The position numbers and the translations under genes were made by a program. This document shows, one piece after another, positions 1 to 9,259 of a stretch of DNA of 64,000 nt; the stretch's first letter is position 1; each line of letters opens with the position of its first letter. Origin of the DNA: Natribaculum breve (GTDB lineage: Archaea; Halobacteriota; Halobacteria; Halobacteriales; Natrialbaceae). The DNA is taken from positions 1,302,001 through 1,366,000 of the forward strand of contig NZ_CP095390.1 of NCBI RefSeq assembly GCF_023008585.1, in the 5' to 3' direction. The notes beneath the pieces were generated by a model, which saw nothing but the letters and a program-made list of their open reading frames with translations, had not been told where the DNA came from and did not search any database.

Positions 1-1925
1 AGTGACAACATGACAGAATCTGTATCACCGTACGCGACCCGATAGCCCTGTTCGCTCGCGGCGGTCTCGGTGAATTCGATGACTTCTCTCCCTGTTGCGG
101 TTATTGCGGCTGCAGCCTCCTTGTCGTACAGCCGAAACCGATCCCACCCCGAAACGCCGTAGAGCGAATTCATAATAACCTTGACAGCTCCTTGCTGACG
201 GTCGTACTGCTCGTACTCCGGCGTGCCGGGGTCGTGTCCGTCCCGGAGGGATTTCTTTTCTTCGCGCTCGGCGAGCAACTCCTTGATCATCTCCCGCATC
301 ACGCCGTCGGGCTCTTTGCGGAAGTGGGTCTCGGGCTCCGTAGGAGCGACGAACGTCTCACCGTCGTAGGTCTCGGGATCGACTTTCGTCTCCGGCGAGG
401 CGTTGACCGTCACCATACACATCGGATACAGGCTCTTCAGGTCGAGCACGGTGACGTTCTCGCGGACGCCGGTGATCGGATCGAACACCGCACCACCCTC
501 GTACTCCTCGCCCGCTTCCTGCTGGCCCTTCGAAGGGAGCGCGAACCGACCGTGAGCCTCGTGGAGGACGTACATGTCCACCGTATCGCCCGGCGTGGGG
601 GCGTCCTCGAGTCGACACCCGACGAAAGAGCGCACCTCGTCCCAGAACGCGACGATCTCCTGCTGGCGGTCGAGTTCGACGCAGAGTTCGACGTCCCGGA
701 GGTTGTACTCGAGCAACCTGGTGGGATCGTCCTCCCAGAGGTCGCCGATGTCGCCCGGGTAGCGTTCCTTGCCGACGCCGAGTTCCTCCTCGCCGACGGC
801 GTCGAGTCGGTAGGAGTCGAGTTCCGAGAAGACCATCCGCTGGTAGCCGTACAGCAAGTCGAAGACGACCCGCCCTTTGATGTCCGGTCCGCCCCAGTCG
901 CTGCGCCAGACCTCGTCGACGCGAGAGAGGCGATCGATCGACAGGTCGTAGTCGTGGTGGGGGCCCTCGAGGACCTCGAGGCGGTCGAGGAAGTACGGGG
1001 CGTCGAAATCCTCGAAGTTCCACCCGGTTAGAACGTCTGCGTCGGTTTCGTCGACGTACTCGACGAAGGCCTCGAGCATGGCCTCCTCCTCGTCGAAGCT
1101 TCGCACCTCGTGGTCGATCTCGCCCTCGATCGGGTCGTACTCTTCGAGTGCGGTCGGGATCTCGCCGTCCCCGATCGGGGCCTCGTAGAGCCACACGACG
1201 TACTCGTCGCGGTAGGAGTCGTGGCTGGTGAGACAGACGATCGGCTCCTCGCCGTCCTCGGGGAATCCAGAGCGGTCGTCGACCTCGATGTCGAAGGTGA
1301 GCACGCGTGGATCGGCGTCGACGTCGACGGGTTCGACTTCCTCGTGGGAGACGTGAAGCGAGCCGTCGTCGGCGCGCCGTTCCGGCACGCGGATCCCGCT
1401 GCGGACGTCCTTGTCGATGAGCAGTCGGTCCGGAAACAGGATGTCGGCCTCGTAGTGGTCGAAGTCGTCGCGGACCTGTCCGACGTCGCGGGGCGTCTGG
1501 CCGAAGATCTTCGTCAGGCGCTCGCCACGGATGCTCTCGTAGGGGTCGCCGTTCCGGTCCGTCTCCCGGCTTCCCGTCAGTCGATCGTACTCCTCTTCGG
1601 GCGGGCGCTCGAGCGACGCCGTCGGTGCGTAGAAGTACGGACGGAAGTCGACGACCTGGACGTGCTCGAGCTCGTTGTCGGCCGTCCGTCCGAAGACGTG
1701 CACGATCGGTCGTTCGCTGTCGCCGTGGCCGACGATCGTGTAGTCGACTTGCATCACGGCGAGGTCGACCTCGCCGTCGGCGTCGGGGAGCGTTTCCTCG
1801 GTCGGATCGATCACGTCGGCGGTCGGCTGTCCGCCGTTGCCCGCGACGTGGGCGGCCTCTTCGTCCGGCCGCCGTTCGGGCTCGCTCGAGAAGTCCGCGA
1901 GTCCCGTCTGCCCCTCCTCGGTCAT
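1..1925 (-). CDS. polB: DNA polymerase family B, 3' end cut by window edge
   Basis: Replicative B-family DNA polymerase with 3'-5' exonuclease. About 641 codons are present and the C-terminal thumb lies outside the window. The exonuclease I motif (TFDIE) is near residue 212, the polymerase motif A (DLKSLYP) near 497, motif B (MNSLYG) near 590 and motif C (YGDTDS) near 632, directly at the edge. The start is an ATG with a TATA-like element (GATAAAAA) about 27 nt upstream, so the mRNA is probably leaderless. The last 180 nt, between motifs B and C, use AT-richer and rarer codons (for example GAT ACA GAT TCT, TTG, TCA) than the rest of the gene; motifs B and C are both known intein insertion sites in archaeal polB. 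No intein is seen inside the window. Identity is very secure. Confidence 0.96.
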   Translation of the reverse strand, partial: MTEEGQTGLADFSSEPERRPDEEAAHVAGNGGQPTADVIDPTEETLPDADGEVDLAVMQVDYTIVGHGDSERPIVHVFGRTADNELEHVQVVDFRPYFYAPTASLERPPEEEYDRLTGSRETDRNGDPYESIRGERLTKIFGQTPRDVGQVRDDFDHYEADILFPDRLLIDKDVRSGIRVPERRADDGSLHVSHEEVEPVDVDADPRVLTFDIEVDDRSGFPEDGEEPIVCLTSHDSYRDEYVVWLYEAPIGDGEIPTALEEYDPIEGEIDHEVRSFDEEEAMLEAFVEYVDETDADVLTGWNFEDFDAPYFLDRLEVLEGPHHDYDLSIDRLSRVDEVWRSDWGGPDIKGRVVFDLLYGYQRMVFSELDSYRLDAVGEEELGVGKERYPGDIGDLWEDDPTRLLEYNLRDVELCVELDRQQEIVAFWDEVRSFVGCRLEDAPTPGDTVDMYVLHEAHGRFALPSKGQQEAGEEYEGGAVFDPITGVRENVTVLDLKSLYPMCMVTVNASPETKVDPETYDGETFVAPTEPETHFRKEPDGVMREMIKELLAEREEKKSLRDGHDPGTPEYEQYDRQQGAVKVIMNSLYGVSGWDRFRLYDKEAAAAITATGREVIEFTETAASEQGYRVAYGDTDSVMLS

Positions 1926-1948
1926 GGTTCTGGCGTTGGCAGTCACCG

Positions 1949-1956
1949 GATAAAAA
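1949..1956 (-). promoter_or_regulatory. TATA element of polB
   Basis: The string TTTTTATC on the minus strand is centred about 27 nt before the polB ATG, the spacing expected for a leaderless haloarchaeal transcript. This is inferred from position and composition only. Confidence 0.55.
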
Positions 1957-1995
1957 CCTCCGCAATCGAGTGCCCGAGCCGACCGCAACGGATGT

Positions 1996-2009
1996 TTGCC
2001 GTCCGGCAA
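1996..2009. promoter_or_regulatory. Inverted repeat between polB and the next gene
   Basis: A perfect 6+2+6 palindrome, TTGCCG-TC-CGGCAA, lies in the divergent intergenic region. A partial copy of one arm (CGGGCAAC) follows about 20 nt later, next to a CATATAA element that probably serves the plus-strand gene at 2067. It could be an operator for either gene; no regulator is known from the sequence. Confidence 0.35.
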
Positions 2010-2066
2010 CATGTAACTGTTCGGGCAACAAAACATATAATGTGGTAACACATAGCACAGGAAGAG

Positions 2067-2252
2067 GTGAACGATGTGGCTACTCGTGTGAACGACGACG
2101 GGACGAACGACGAGAATCAGGCACGTGACGACGACCGACTCGAGACGGTCGAGTCGTACGAGACCGACGACGGCGTCGTGTTCTACGACGCCGAGAACCC
2201 GCTCGCGTGGGTCGAAACCACTCGGACGCTCTCGCTCGAGGAACTCGCCTGA
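2067..2252 (+). CDS. Small acidic haloarchaeal protein (DUF7331-like)
   Basis: A 61-residue, strongly acidic soluble protein of unknown function. The N-terminal half is low-complexity Asp/Asn/Glu; the conserved part is the C-terminal stretch DDGVVFYDAENPLAW, a pattern I associate with the small haloarchaeal DUF7331 family. A GTG start is assumed; there is no other start before the conserved part except internal GTGs, and GAGGTG overlaps the start. It lies divergent from polB with a CATATAA element upstream. A second protein with a similar C-terminal pattern is encoded at 12804-12941. Family name from memory, function unknown. Confidence 0.6.
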   Translation: MNDVATRVNDDGTNDENQARDDDRLETVESYETDDGVVFYDAENPLAWVETTRTLSLEELA

Positions 2253-2299
2253 GCGACGAACACTAACCCTTTTCCTCCCTTCACGTCGTGTAGTCGACC

Positions 2300-2731
2300 G
2301 TGGTATTCGAACCGACCGAGCACGAACCGGAGGAGTACGACCCCGAGGAGGACCTCCACGATCCGGAGACGGACTCGCTGACGATTCCGAAGGTCGACCC
2401 GGTCGAGCCTCCCGAGGTGTCGACGGCCGAAACCGACGTTCCGAGTGACGTCCTCCAGACGTTCTGGGCCCTCGTGTTCGTGCTCAACGCGGCGATACTC
2501 GCCGTCACGCTCGGTGCGATGTTGCTCTACTTTCGCGGCGAGACGACCGTCGGGGGCGGTCTGGTCGCCGGCGGGTGTCTGCTTTTCGCCTTCGCCGTTC
2601 GGCGCTACCGGTCGTATCAGACCGCAGACGACGAAACGACGACTGCGTCGACCGCGTCCGACGCGACCGAAACAGGTTCAGGTGCGCAGTCAGGAGAGGA
2701 CACTACACCCGACGAGACGACCGACGCATGA
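2300..2731 (+). CDS. Haloarchaeal two-TM protein (DUF7322-like)
   Basis: A 143-residue membrane protein of unknown function. The N-terminal 45 residues are acidic and proline-rich (many E, D, P), followed by two predicted membrane helices at about 53-76 and 85-100, an RRYRSY basic patch marking the cytoplasmic side, and a Thr/Asp/Glu-rich tail. Translation probably begins at GTG. Its stop codon overlaps the ATG of the next gene (ATGA), so the two are likely translated together. It resembles the haloarchaeal DUF7322 family that commonly sits beside rad50; that name is from memory. Confidence 0.6.
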   Translation: MVFEPTEHEPEEYDPEEDLHDPETDSLTIPKVDPVEPPEVSTAETDVPSDVLQTFWALVFVLNAAILAVTLGAMLLYFRGETTVGGGLVAGGCLLFAFAVRRYRSYQTADDETTTASTASDATETGSGAQSGEDTTPDETTDA

Positions 2732-3165
2732 AAACCGTACGAGACGACGACGGCAGACAGTATCTCTTGCTCAAACGCTCCTCGAACGCCAGCCTCGTTC
2801 GCGATCCGTCGACCGGCAACGAGTGTTACATCAGCAACGACCGCCTCGAGTCCGTCGACGAGTGCTCGGCGCTCGAGATGGCCGCAGCGAGCATCGACGA
2901 ATCGCTTCGGACGCTCGTCCGGGGCGTCCACGACGACCGGACGCTCGGCTTCCTCCTCGAACTCGACGACCGCGGGCCGACGAGCGTCCGCGTCCTCGCC
3001 GACCGGTACGACTTCTGCGAGAGCGACCTCCACGGGCGTCTCGCGGAACTCACCGCGGCCGGACTGATCGAAGAAGCCGACGTCGCCGGCGAACGCGGCT
3101 ACCGCGTCACCGACGACTGCCGGACGGCGCTCGAGGTCGTTCGCAACGCGCCGCGAGACGACTAG
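2728..3165 (+). CDS. Winged-helix protein next to rad50 (DUF7346-like)
   Basis: A 145-residue soluble protein. Residues about 65-140 look like a winged helix: a helix ([11 protein letters not shown]), a helix-turn-helix ([22 protein letters not shown]) and a wing ending GYRVTDDC. The N-terminal 50 residues contain a small beta-rich segment (QYLLLKRSS). It begins at the ATG overlapping the previous stop. Longer in-frame starts upstream would overlap the preceding gene and are not believed. It converges on rad50, and both genes use the same CTAG tetranucleotide for their stop codons. Probably a DNA-binding protein; its target is unknown. Confidence 0.65.
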   Translation: MKTVRDDDGRQYLLLKRSSNASLVRDPSTGNECYISNDRLESVDECSALEMAAASIDESLRTLVRGVHDDRTLGFLLELDDRGPTSVRVLADRYDFCESDLHGRLAELTAAGLIEEADVAGERGYRVTDDCRTALEVVRNAPRDD

Positions 3166-5846
3166 TCGGACGCGAGCAGTTCCGCCGCCAGCGGCTCGCC
3201 GTGCTCGAGTCGCGACCGGTTCGACGTCGCGTCCTTCTCGACGCGGACGAGCGCGTCGGCCGCACCCACCAGTTCCTCGTCGTGACTGACGACGACGATC
3301 TGTTCGACGCCCATCTCGCGCATCGACTCGATCAGCGAGACGAGTCGCGTGACGTGACCCGAGTCGAGAAAGACCGTCGGCTCGTCCAGGATCAGCGGCG
3401 GCATCGGCGCGGCCCCCTCGACGCCCTCCGCGAGCAGCCGGTAGATCGCACACCGCAGACTGAGGTTGAAAAGCGCCCGCTCGCCGCCCGAGAGCTGTTC
3501 GGGCTCGAGCGGTTCGCCGTCTTTCTGGTAGACCGTCAGCTGGTAGTCGCCGTCTAAGTCGATCCCGGCGTAGGAGTCGTTCTGGTAGACCAGGTCGAAC
3601 GTCTCGTTCAACAGCCGCTCGAGCGTCTCGACGTTGCGCTGGCGCAACTCGGCGCGGAGGTCGCCGTAGGTCGCCTGCAGGGTTTCGGCTTCCTCGTACA
3701 GCGACTCGAGGTCGCCACAGCGCTCGTCGACCGTCTCGAGGCGGTCCCGGAGTCCCTCGAGTTCCTCGAGTTCGTTCTCGACGGCACCGATCGCGTTTTG
3801 CACCTCGTCGCGACTCTCCCGCAGTTCCGAGAGCTTCTCGTCGACCTGCGCCAGGTACTGCTCGGCGTTGCGTTTCTCCTCGCGGGCACTCTCGATCCGG
3901 CTCTCGTCGAACTCGTCTTCGAGGTCGCGCTTGCGGTCGCGTTTCGTCGAGAGCGACTCGCGGCGCTCGGCGTTCATCTCTTCCCAGTCTTCCCTGCGCT
4001 GGCGGAGCGTCTCGACGTCGTCTGCGAGACTGCTTCGCTCGTCGGCGATCTCCGAGATGCGCTCGAGCGTCGCCAGCGTCTCTTTGATCTGCCCGCGCTC
4101 GGCGTTGATCTCGCCGAGTTCGGCCCGCGCGTCGGCCACCTCGTCCTCTCGTTCGTCGGCCGCGGACCGCTTTTCCTCGGCCGCTCGCTCGTACTCCGCA
4201 GCGTCTTCGCGGAGTCGGTCGCGCTGCTCGCGCCGGTTCGCGAGGCTCTCGCGCTTTTCCGCGAGCAACTGCTCGACGTTGTCCCGGTTGTCCTCGAGTC
4301 GGTCGACCTGCCGTTCGGCCTCGCAGAGTTCTTCGGCGCGGTCGATCCGCTCGGCGAGTTCCTCGCGCTCGGCCTCGAGTTCCTCGCGTTCGGCCTCGAG
4401 ATCGGCGAGTTCCGCCCGGCGTTCGTCGAGCACGTCGACGTGTGGCGAGTCGTCGACCGGCTGGCCACACTCGGGACACTTGCCCTCCTCTAACAGCCGT
4501 TCGCCCTCCTCGATCGCGTTCTCGGTGGCGCGAACGTCGGCGGTGACGTCGTTGATCTCCGCGACCAGTTTCTCGCGGTCGTCCTCGAGGGCGTCGAGGT
4601 GGTCGTCGGCCGCGCCGAACGCGACCGGCGCGTCGTCGAACGTCGCCTGCGCGGCCTCGATCTCCGACGCGAGGTCGTCCAGTTTCGCCTCGCGGTCCGC
4701 GATCACCTCCTCGTCGGTCTCGATCTGCGCTTCGAGGTCGTCGGCCTCCTCGCGAGCCGACTCGGCCTGCTCCTCGAGGTCGGCAGCCTCCGCGCGGAGC
4801 CGTTCGACCTCGTTGTTCCCTTCCGTGATCGTCACCCGAACGTCCTCGAGGTCGTCGCGCAGGTCCTCGTCGCGAGCCTCGAGTTCCTCGATCCGAGTCC
4901 GGACGACCTCGTCGTCGGGATCGTCCGCCTCGAGGTCGACGGCCGCGAGCAGGTCGGCACGTTCCGCCGCGAGTTCCTCGCGTCGCTCTCTGAGTTCGCG
5001 GATCTCGTCGGTCGCCTCCTCGCGTTTGCGCTCGGTCTCGGCGATCTTCGAGCGCAGGTCCGTGATCTCCTCGTCGAGTTCCTGGAGCTCCTCGCGGGTC
5101 TCCTCGTGGCGCTCGAGGACGTCGACCGCGGTCTCGAGCGTGCGTTCGGCCTCGTCTCGATTGGATTCGTAGCGGTCGATCTCCTCGCGCAGTTCCCCTC
5201 GGCGGGACTCGAGTCCGTTCAGCCGATCGTGGAGGTCTTTCTCTTCCTTGCGTTCGACCTGTTCCCGGATACTCTCGAGGACCTCTCGCTGGCCGTCGAG
5301 GACGGTTTTCACGCCGAGGCGGGCGTCGCTCGCGCGCTCGCGGTACTCCTCGAGTGCGCCGAGTTGCAGGAGGTCGTCGATCACGTCCTGGCGCTCGCTC
5401 GGCGAGGCGTGGATGAGTTTGTTCACCTCGCCCTGCCGGACGTACGCGCAGTTGACGAACGCGTCTGCGTCCATCCGCAACAGCGTCGTCACCTCCCGGC
5501 GGACGTCCCGTGCCCCCTCGATCGTCCCGTCGGGCGTCTCGAGGACGCACCTGGTCGTGGCGGCCCGCTCGCCCCGCAGCTTCAGGTGGCGTTCGACGCG
5601 GTAGTCGCGGCCGTCGTGGGTGAAGCCGAGTTCGACCTCGCACTCGTCCTCGCCGGTCGTGATCACGTCGTCGAGCGTGCGGTCGTCGAGGGCCTTCGAG
5701 CCGTAGAGCGCGAAGAAGACGGCCTCGAGCAGCGTCGACTTGCCGCTGCCGTTGACGCCGTGGACGACCGTGACGCCGTGCTCGAGTGTGAGGTCGGCGT
5801 CGCCGTAGCACTTGAAGTTCCGCAGGCGGACGCGTTCGACTCTCAC
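3162..5846 (-). CDS. rad50: DNA double-strand break repair ATPase Rad50
   Basis: SMC-like ATPase that partners Mre11 in end processing and tethering. 894 residues, normal for archaeal Rad50. Walker A (GVNGSGKST) is at 30-38, a Q-loop region near 138 (VRQGEV), two long coiled coils at about 180-450 and 470-740, and the zinc hook CPECG at 457-461. The ABC signature [10 protein letters not shown] starts at 785, Walker B (LILDEP) is at about 814-819 and the switch His is in VVSHDEE. The ATG overlaps the mre11 stop by 4 nt (ATGA), indicating a coupled mre11-rad50 operon. All catalytic motifs are intact. Confidence 0.97.
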   Translation of the reverse strand: MRVERVRLRNFKCYGDADLTLEHGVTVVHGVNGSGKSTLLEAVFFALYGSKALDDRTLDDVITTGEDECEVELGFTHDGRDYRVERHLKLRGERAATTRCVLETPDGTIEGARDVRREVTTLLRMDADAFVNCAYVRQGEVNKLIHASPSERQDVIDDLLQLGALEEYRERASDARLGVKTVLDGQREVLESIREQVERKEEKDLHDRLNGLESRRGELREEIDRYESNRDEAERTLETAVDVLERHEETREELQELDEEITDLRSKIAETERKREEATDEIRELRERREELAAERADLLAAVDLEADDPDDEVVRTRIEELEARDEDLRDDLEDVRVTITEGNNEVERLRAEAADLEEQAESAREEADDLEAQIETDEEVIADREAKLDDLASEIEAAQATFDDAPVAFGAADDHLDALEDDREKLVAEINDVTADVRATENAIEEGERLLEEGKCPECGQPVDDSPHVDVLDERRAELADLEAEREELEAEREELAERIDRAEELCEAERQVDRLEDNRDNVEQLLAEKRESLANRREQRDRLREDAAEYERAAEEKRSAADEREDEVADARAELGEINAERGQIKETLATLERISEIADERSSLADDVETLRQRREDWEEMNAERRESLSTKRDRKRDLEDEFDESRIESAREEKRNAEQYLAQVDEKLSELRESRDEVQNAIGAVENELEELEGLRDRLETVDERCGDLESLYEEAETLQATYGDLRAELRQRNVETLERLLNETFDLVYQNDSYAGIDLDGDYQLTVYQKDGEPLEPEQLSGGERALFNLSLRCAIYRLLAEGVEGAAPMPPLILDEPTVFLDSGHVTRLVSLIESMREMGVEQIVVVSHDEELVGAADALVRVEKDATSNRSRLEHGEPLAAELLASD

Positions 5847-7138
5847 GCGAAATCACCCATCGAGACCTGTTCGTTCTCGTCGTCGGGTTCGTCGCCGTCC
5901 GCGTCCGCGTCGGCCCCGTCGCCGTCGGAGTCGTCGACGTCTGCGTCGTTTTCGTCTGCGTCCGACTCGCTCATCGCGTCGGCGACCGTCTGCACCTCCG
6001 AGAGGTCCCGATCCGGTGCCGGGTCGAACGCGGCGCGGTCGTTCTCGAGTACCTCCCGAACGCGCCGTTCGACGGCCTCGCGGACGTTCGAGTCTGCGAC
6101 GTCGCCGTCGCGGACGGTCCGATCGATCTCGAGGGCGGCGTCGCTCAGCCCCAGTTCGCGAATCCGTTCCCGGACGGCCGCGTCCGGGTCGGCGAAACTC
6201 ACCGACACGTCCTCCTCTGTGTCGGCGATCTCGCGGCGGTCGTTGACGCGAGCGACCAGCGCCCCGCGGTCGGCGGCGAACTCCTCGACCGCGGCGGGCG
6301 TGATCGGCTCGCCCTCGCCGTCGACGGTGACGACGACGACCGCGTCCTCGAGGTCGTACTCGCGGATCCGGTCGCGAACGCGATCGACTCCCTCGCCCTC
6401 GGCGAGGTCGACGTCGACGAAGACGAACTCGCGGGTCGACTCGAGGCCGCGTCGGGAGATGGCCACGTCGTCGTCGAACGTGAGGAGGTTGTAGCCGCGA
6501 GCCTCGCGTTCGGCCGCACTCGCCCGTTCGGTCGACCCGCAGTAGGTGACCCACGTCTCGGCGACTTCGGCGGTCCCCGGCGTGTGGTTGTCGCCGAGCA
6601 ACATCGCGTCGAACTCGACGGTGGCCTCCTCGAGGACGGTCTCGGTGTCCCAGTCGGCGTGGGCGAACGGCTCGAACAGGCCGTGGCTCACCAAAACGGC
6701 GTGGTCGGCCGCCGCCGGGACCGGTTCGAACTCGTACTCGAGGTGCTCGCGCTGGGAGCGTGCGACGAAGTCGAGGCCGTAGAACGCGACGTCGTCGACC
6801 ACGTGTGGCTCGGCCCCGAGTCTGGTGGCGAGTCCCAGATCCTCGAAGAGGTCGAGCCACTGGGCGTCGCGTTTGGACTCGTGGTTGCCGACGACCGCGA
6901 GAAACGGAATCCCGGCGTCGTCGAAGATACGGAGGACGTCGATCGTTCCCTGCAGGTCGACCAGCCCCGGCCGGCGGTCGTGAAAGAGGTCGCCGGCGTG
7001 GACCACCGCGTCGACGTCGTCGTCGGCGGCGTCTTCGGCGACCTGTCGGAAGGCCTCGAGAAAGTCCCGTCGTCGCTCGGGCGCGTTGTACTGCTGGTAC
7101 CCGATATGGGTGTCGCCCGTGTGGATCACCCGGGTCAT
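5843..7138 (-). CDS. mre11: DNA double-strand break repair nuclease Mre11
   Basis: Manganese-dependent nuclease subunit of the Mre11-Rad50 complex. 431 residues. Metal-binding phosphoesterase motifs are in order: GDTHIG (D9, H11), HAGDLFHDR (D50), VGNHE (N85, H86), a VSHG motif near 157 and LLGDNHTPG near 190. The N-terminal 280 residues are the nuclease and capping domains. The last 60 residues form a very Asp-rich low-complexity tail, an adaptation often seen in haloarchaeal Mre11. It is first in the operon with rad50, whose start overlaps its stop. A TATA-like stretch lies in the AT-rich leader around 7150-7165. Confidence 0.96.
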   Translation of the reverse strand: MTRVIHTGDTHIGYQQYNAPERRRDFLEAFRQVAEDAADDDVDAVVHAGDLFHDRRPGLVDLQGTIDVLRIFDDAGIPFLAVVGNHESKRDAQWLDLFEDLGLATRLGAEPHVVDDVAFYGLDFVARSQREHLEYEFEPVPAAADHAVLVSHGLFEPFAHADWDTETVLEEATVEFDAMLLGDNHTPGTAEVAETWVTYCGSTERASAAEREARGYNLLTFDDDVAISRRGLESTREFVFVDVDLAEGEGVDRVRDRIREYDLEDAVVVVTVDGEGEPITPAAVEEFAADRGALVARVNDRREIADTEEDVSVSFADPDAAVRERIRELGLSDAALEIDRTVRDGDVADSNVREAVERRVREVLENDRAAFDPAPDRDLSEVQTVADAMSESDADENDADVDDSDGDGADADADGDEPDDENEQVSMGDFA

Positions 7139-7222
7139 CTATCGCGTCGTTATGCATCGATGACTAAAGACGTTCCGTGACCGGGGCGAAAGTGAATCGA
7201 TCGCCACTCGACGGGCGGAGAA

Positions 7223-7498
7223 TCAGGCCGACGACTCGATATCGAGGCTGTACAGTCGCTTGCGGGCGTCGGAGAAAGAAAAGCGAGACTGGACGACGTT
7301 CTCCTCGTCGAGGCGGTTCAGCGCGTACCGAACGGTGCGGGCGGGAAGCAGCGTCTCCTCTGCGATCTGCTGTTGGGTCATCGTGTCGTTGTACTCGAGG
7401 ACTTTCGCGACGAGTTTGGCACTCGGTGGCAGATCGCGCACGTCGTCCCAGGTTCCACTCGCACTCGTCTCCTGTTCTGGCGGCTCTATCGTACTCAT
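7223..7498 (-). CDS. MarR-like winged-helix transcription regulator
   Basis: A 91-residue DNA-binding protein made almost entirely of a winged helix: PPSAKLVAKVLEYND (helix 1), TQQQIAEETLL (helix 2), PARTVRYALNRLDEENV (recognition helix) and a beta wing (VVQSRFSFSDARKRLYSL). Small stand-alone HTH proteins of this type are widespread and highly conserved in haloarchaea. It is transcribed divergently from the proteasome-activating ATPase gene; a TATA element (AATATTATTA on the minus strand) lies about 30 nt upstream, suggesting a leaderless mRNA. Regulatory target unknown. Confidence 0.8.
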   Translation of the reverse strand: MSTIEPPEQETSASGTWDDVRDLPPSAKLVAKVLEYNDTMTQQQIAEETLLPARTVRYALNRLDEENVVQSRFSFSDARKRLYSLDIESSA

Positions 7499-7524
7499 CG
7501 TAGACCAGATTTGTACATACGGCC

Positions 7525-7534
7525 TAATAATATT
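7525..7534 (-). promoter_or_regulatory. TATA element of the MarR-like gene
   Basis: AATATTATTA on the minus strand, centred about 31 nt before the ATG, in a locally very AT-rich stretch. This fits a leaderless transcript. Confidence 0.55.
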
Positions 7535-7593
7535 TGCTGTTTACTCGTATTCCTGTAGGTAATCACACTGCCGGCTGCATCTACCCGAAGCCT

Positions 7594-7600
7594 CTTAAGA
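7594..7600 (+). promoter_or_regulatory. TATA element of the proteasome-activating ATPase gene
   Basis: CTTAAGA lies about 26 nt before the ATG at 7623, the expected distance for a haloarchaeal leaderless promoter; it divides the intergenic region with the divergent promoter of the MarR-like gene. Confidence 0.5.
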
Positions 7601-7622
7601 AGCAACGACCTACGGGTTGGTG

Positions 7623-8840
7623 ATGAGCGACACTGTGGACGACGTCGACCTCCCATACGACGAGGACGAGGCGTCCCAACAGGAGAAAATACGGGCGCTC
7701 GAGGAACGGCTCGAAGTCCTCGAGTCGCAAAACGAGGAGATGCGGGACAAACTCCTCGACGCGAACGCCGAGAACAACAAGTACCAGCAGAAACTCGAAC
7801 GGCTCACCCACGAGAACAAGAAGCTAAAGCAGTCGCCGCTGTTCGTCGCCACGGTCCAGGAGATGACCGACGAGGGCGTCATCATCAAACAGCACGGCAA
7901 CAACCAGGAAGCGCTGACCGAGGTCACAGCGGAGATGCGCGACGAACTGGACCCCGACGCGCGCGTCGCCGTCAACAACTCTCTTTCTATCGTCAAGACG
8001 CTCTCGAACGAGACGGACGTGCGCGCTCGCGTGATGGAAGTCACCGAGAGCCCCGACGTCAGCTACGAGGACATCGGCGGCCTAGAAGAGCAGATGCAGG
8101 AAGTCCGGGAGACCGTCGAGATGCCACTCGAGAAACCCCACATGTTCGAGGACGTCGGCATCGAGCCGCCGAGTGGCGTCTTGCTCTACGGCCCGCCGGG
8201 CACCGGGAAGACGATGCTCGCGAAGGCCGTCGCCAACCAGACCGACGCCACGTTCATCAAGATGGCCGGCTCGGAACTGGTCCACAAGTTCATCGGCGAG
8301 GGTGCGAAACTCGTCCGTGACCTCTTCGAGGTCGCCCGCGAACACGAACCCGCCGTCATCTTCATCGACGAGATCGACGCCATCGCCTCGAAGCGCACGG
8401 AGTCGAAGACCTCCGGCGACGCCGAGGTCCAGCGGACGATGATGCAGCTGTTGAGCGAGATGGACGGCTTCGAGGAGCGCGGCGAGATCCGCATCATCGC
8501 CGCGACCAACCGCTTCGACATGCTCGACCGCGCTATCCTGCGTCCGGGTCGGTTCGACCGCCTCATCGAGGTCCCCAAGCCGAACGAGGACGGTCGCGAG
8601 ATCATCTTCCAGATCCACACCCGCGACATGAACGTCGCCGACGACGTCGACTTCGAGAGCCTGGCCGCCGAGACCGACGAGGCCTCCGGGGCCGACATCA
8701 AAGCCGTCTGTACCGAAGCCGGCATGTTCGCGATCCGCGACGACCGCACCGAGATCCGGATGGAAGACTTCCTGAACGCCTGGGAGAAGGTGCAAGCGGA
8801 GAGCGACGAACGCGAGGACGTCTCCAAGACGTTCGCGTAA
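7623..8840 (+). CDS. pan: Proteasome-activating nucleotidase (AAA+ ATPase, PAN)
   Basis: Hexameric ATPase that unfolds proteins and feeds them to the 20S proteasome. 405 residues: an N-terminal coiled coil (about 18-70), an OB-fold (70-140), and one AAA+ module with Walker A GPPGTGKT at 190-197, Walker B (VIFIDEIDA) near 250, a sensor (IAATNR) and the arginine-finger region (RPGRFDR). The C-terminus ends KTFA, a Phe variant of the HbYX tail used to dock on the proteasome. The ATG at 7623 is preferred over in-frame TTG/GTG codons just before it because of the TATA spacing. Haloarchaea usually carry two PAN paralogues; which one this is cannot be told here. Confidence 0.95.
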   Translation: MSDTVDDVDLPYDEDEASQQEKIRALEERLEVLESQNEEMRDKLLDANAENNKYQQKLERLTHENKKLKQSPLFVATVQEMTDEGVIIKQHGNNQEALTEVTAEMRDELDPDARVAVNNSLSIVKTLSNETDVRARVMEVTESPDVSYEDIGGLEEQMQEVRETVEMPLEKPHMFEDVGIEPPSGVLLYGPPGTGKTMLAKAVANQTDATFIKMAGSELVHKFIGEGAKLVRDLFEVAREHEPAVIFIDEIDAIASKRTESKTSGDAEVQRTMMQLLSEMDGFEERGEIRIIAATNRFDMLDRAILRPGRFDRLIEVPKPNEDGREIIFQIHTRDMNVADDVDFESLAAETDEASGADIKAVCTEAGMFAIRDDRTEIRMEDFLNAWEKVQAESDEREDVSKTFA

Positions 8841-8922
8841 GACGTTCGCCTGAGGCGTTCGTTTTTTCTCGTCTCTTCTCTCGAGCGCCCCTGCTCGATT
8901 TCGCCGCCGCGGTCTGCCGACG

Positions 8923-9060
8923 CTACAGCGTCGCGAAGACCAGCCACGGGACGACGAAGAACACGACGAAAAACAGCGCCAGAATCAGCAGATAGCCCGC
9001 GACCGTTCCGCCTGCCGTTCGCCACGACGGATGCTCGTACTCGCTGAAGTCGACTGCCAT
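8923..9060 (-). CDS. Small single-membrane-helix protein
   Basis: A 45-residue protein with a short hydrophilic N-terminus (MAVDFSEYEHPSWRTAG) and one long hydrophobic helix (about 18-43) reaching the C-terminus. The ATG at 9060 is chosen because a TATA-like element (TTTATACTC on the minus strand) sits about 28 nt upstream; a longer reading extends to 9144 but has no promoter and reads non-coding composition. Similar tiny tail-anchored proteins are conserved among haloarchaea. Function unknown. Confidence 0.6.
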   Translation of the reverse strand: MAVDFSEYEHPSWRTAGGTVAGYLLILALFFVVFFVVPWLVFATL

Positions 9061-9259
9061 GGGAGTGCTGTCCGCCGAACGGAGTATAAACGTACCGGAA
9101 CGACCCCTGGAACCGAACGCGTTCAGAGTTTCGCGCCGTTTCACGGCCTCGAGCGATCGATCGAGACAGCGGTCCGGTCATTCAGACCCGAAATCATATC
9201 GTCCCGTGAACTGGGCTATAAGACCGCGGTCGTACTCGTGCCATACGAGTGCATGAGCC

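Noticed and set aside
2617..5856. A 1079-codon minus-strand frame over rad50 and beyond
   Set aside because: It is in a different frame from rad50, extremely arginine-rich, and arises because GC-rich genes leave other frames open; all Rad50 motifs are in the 3162-5846 frame.
7623..8840. An intein in the PAN gene
   Set aside because: Walker A and the AAA core are continuous and codon use is uniform.
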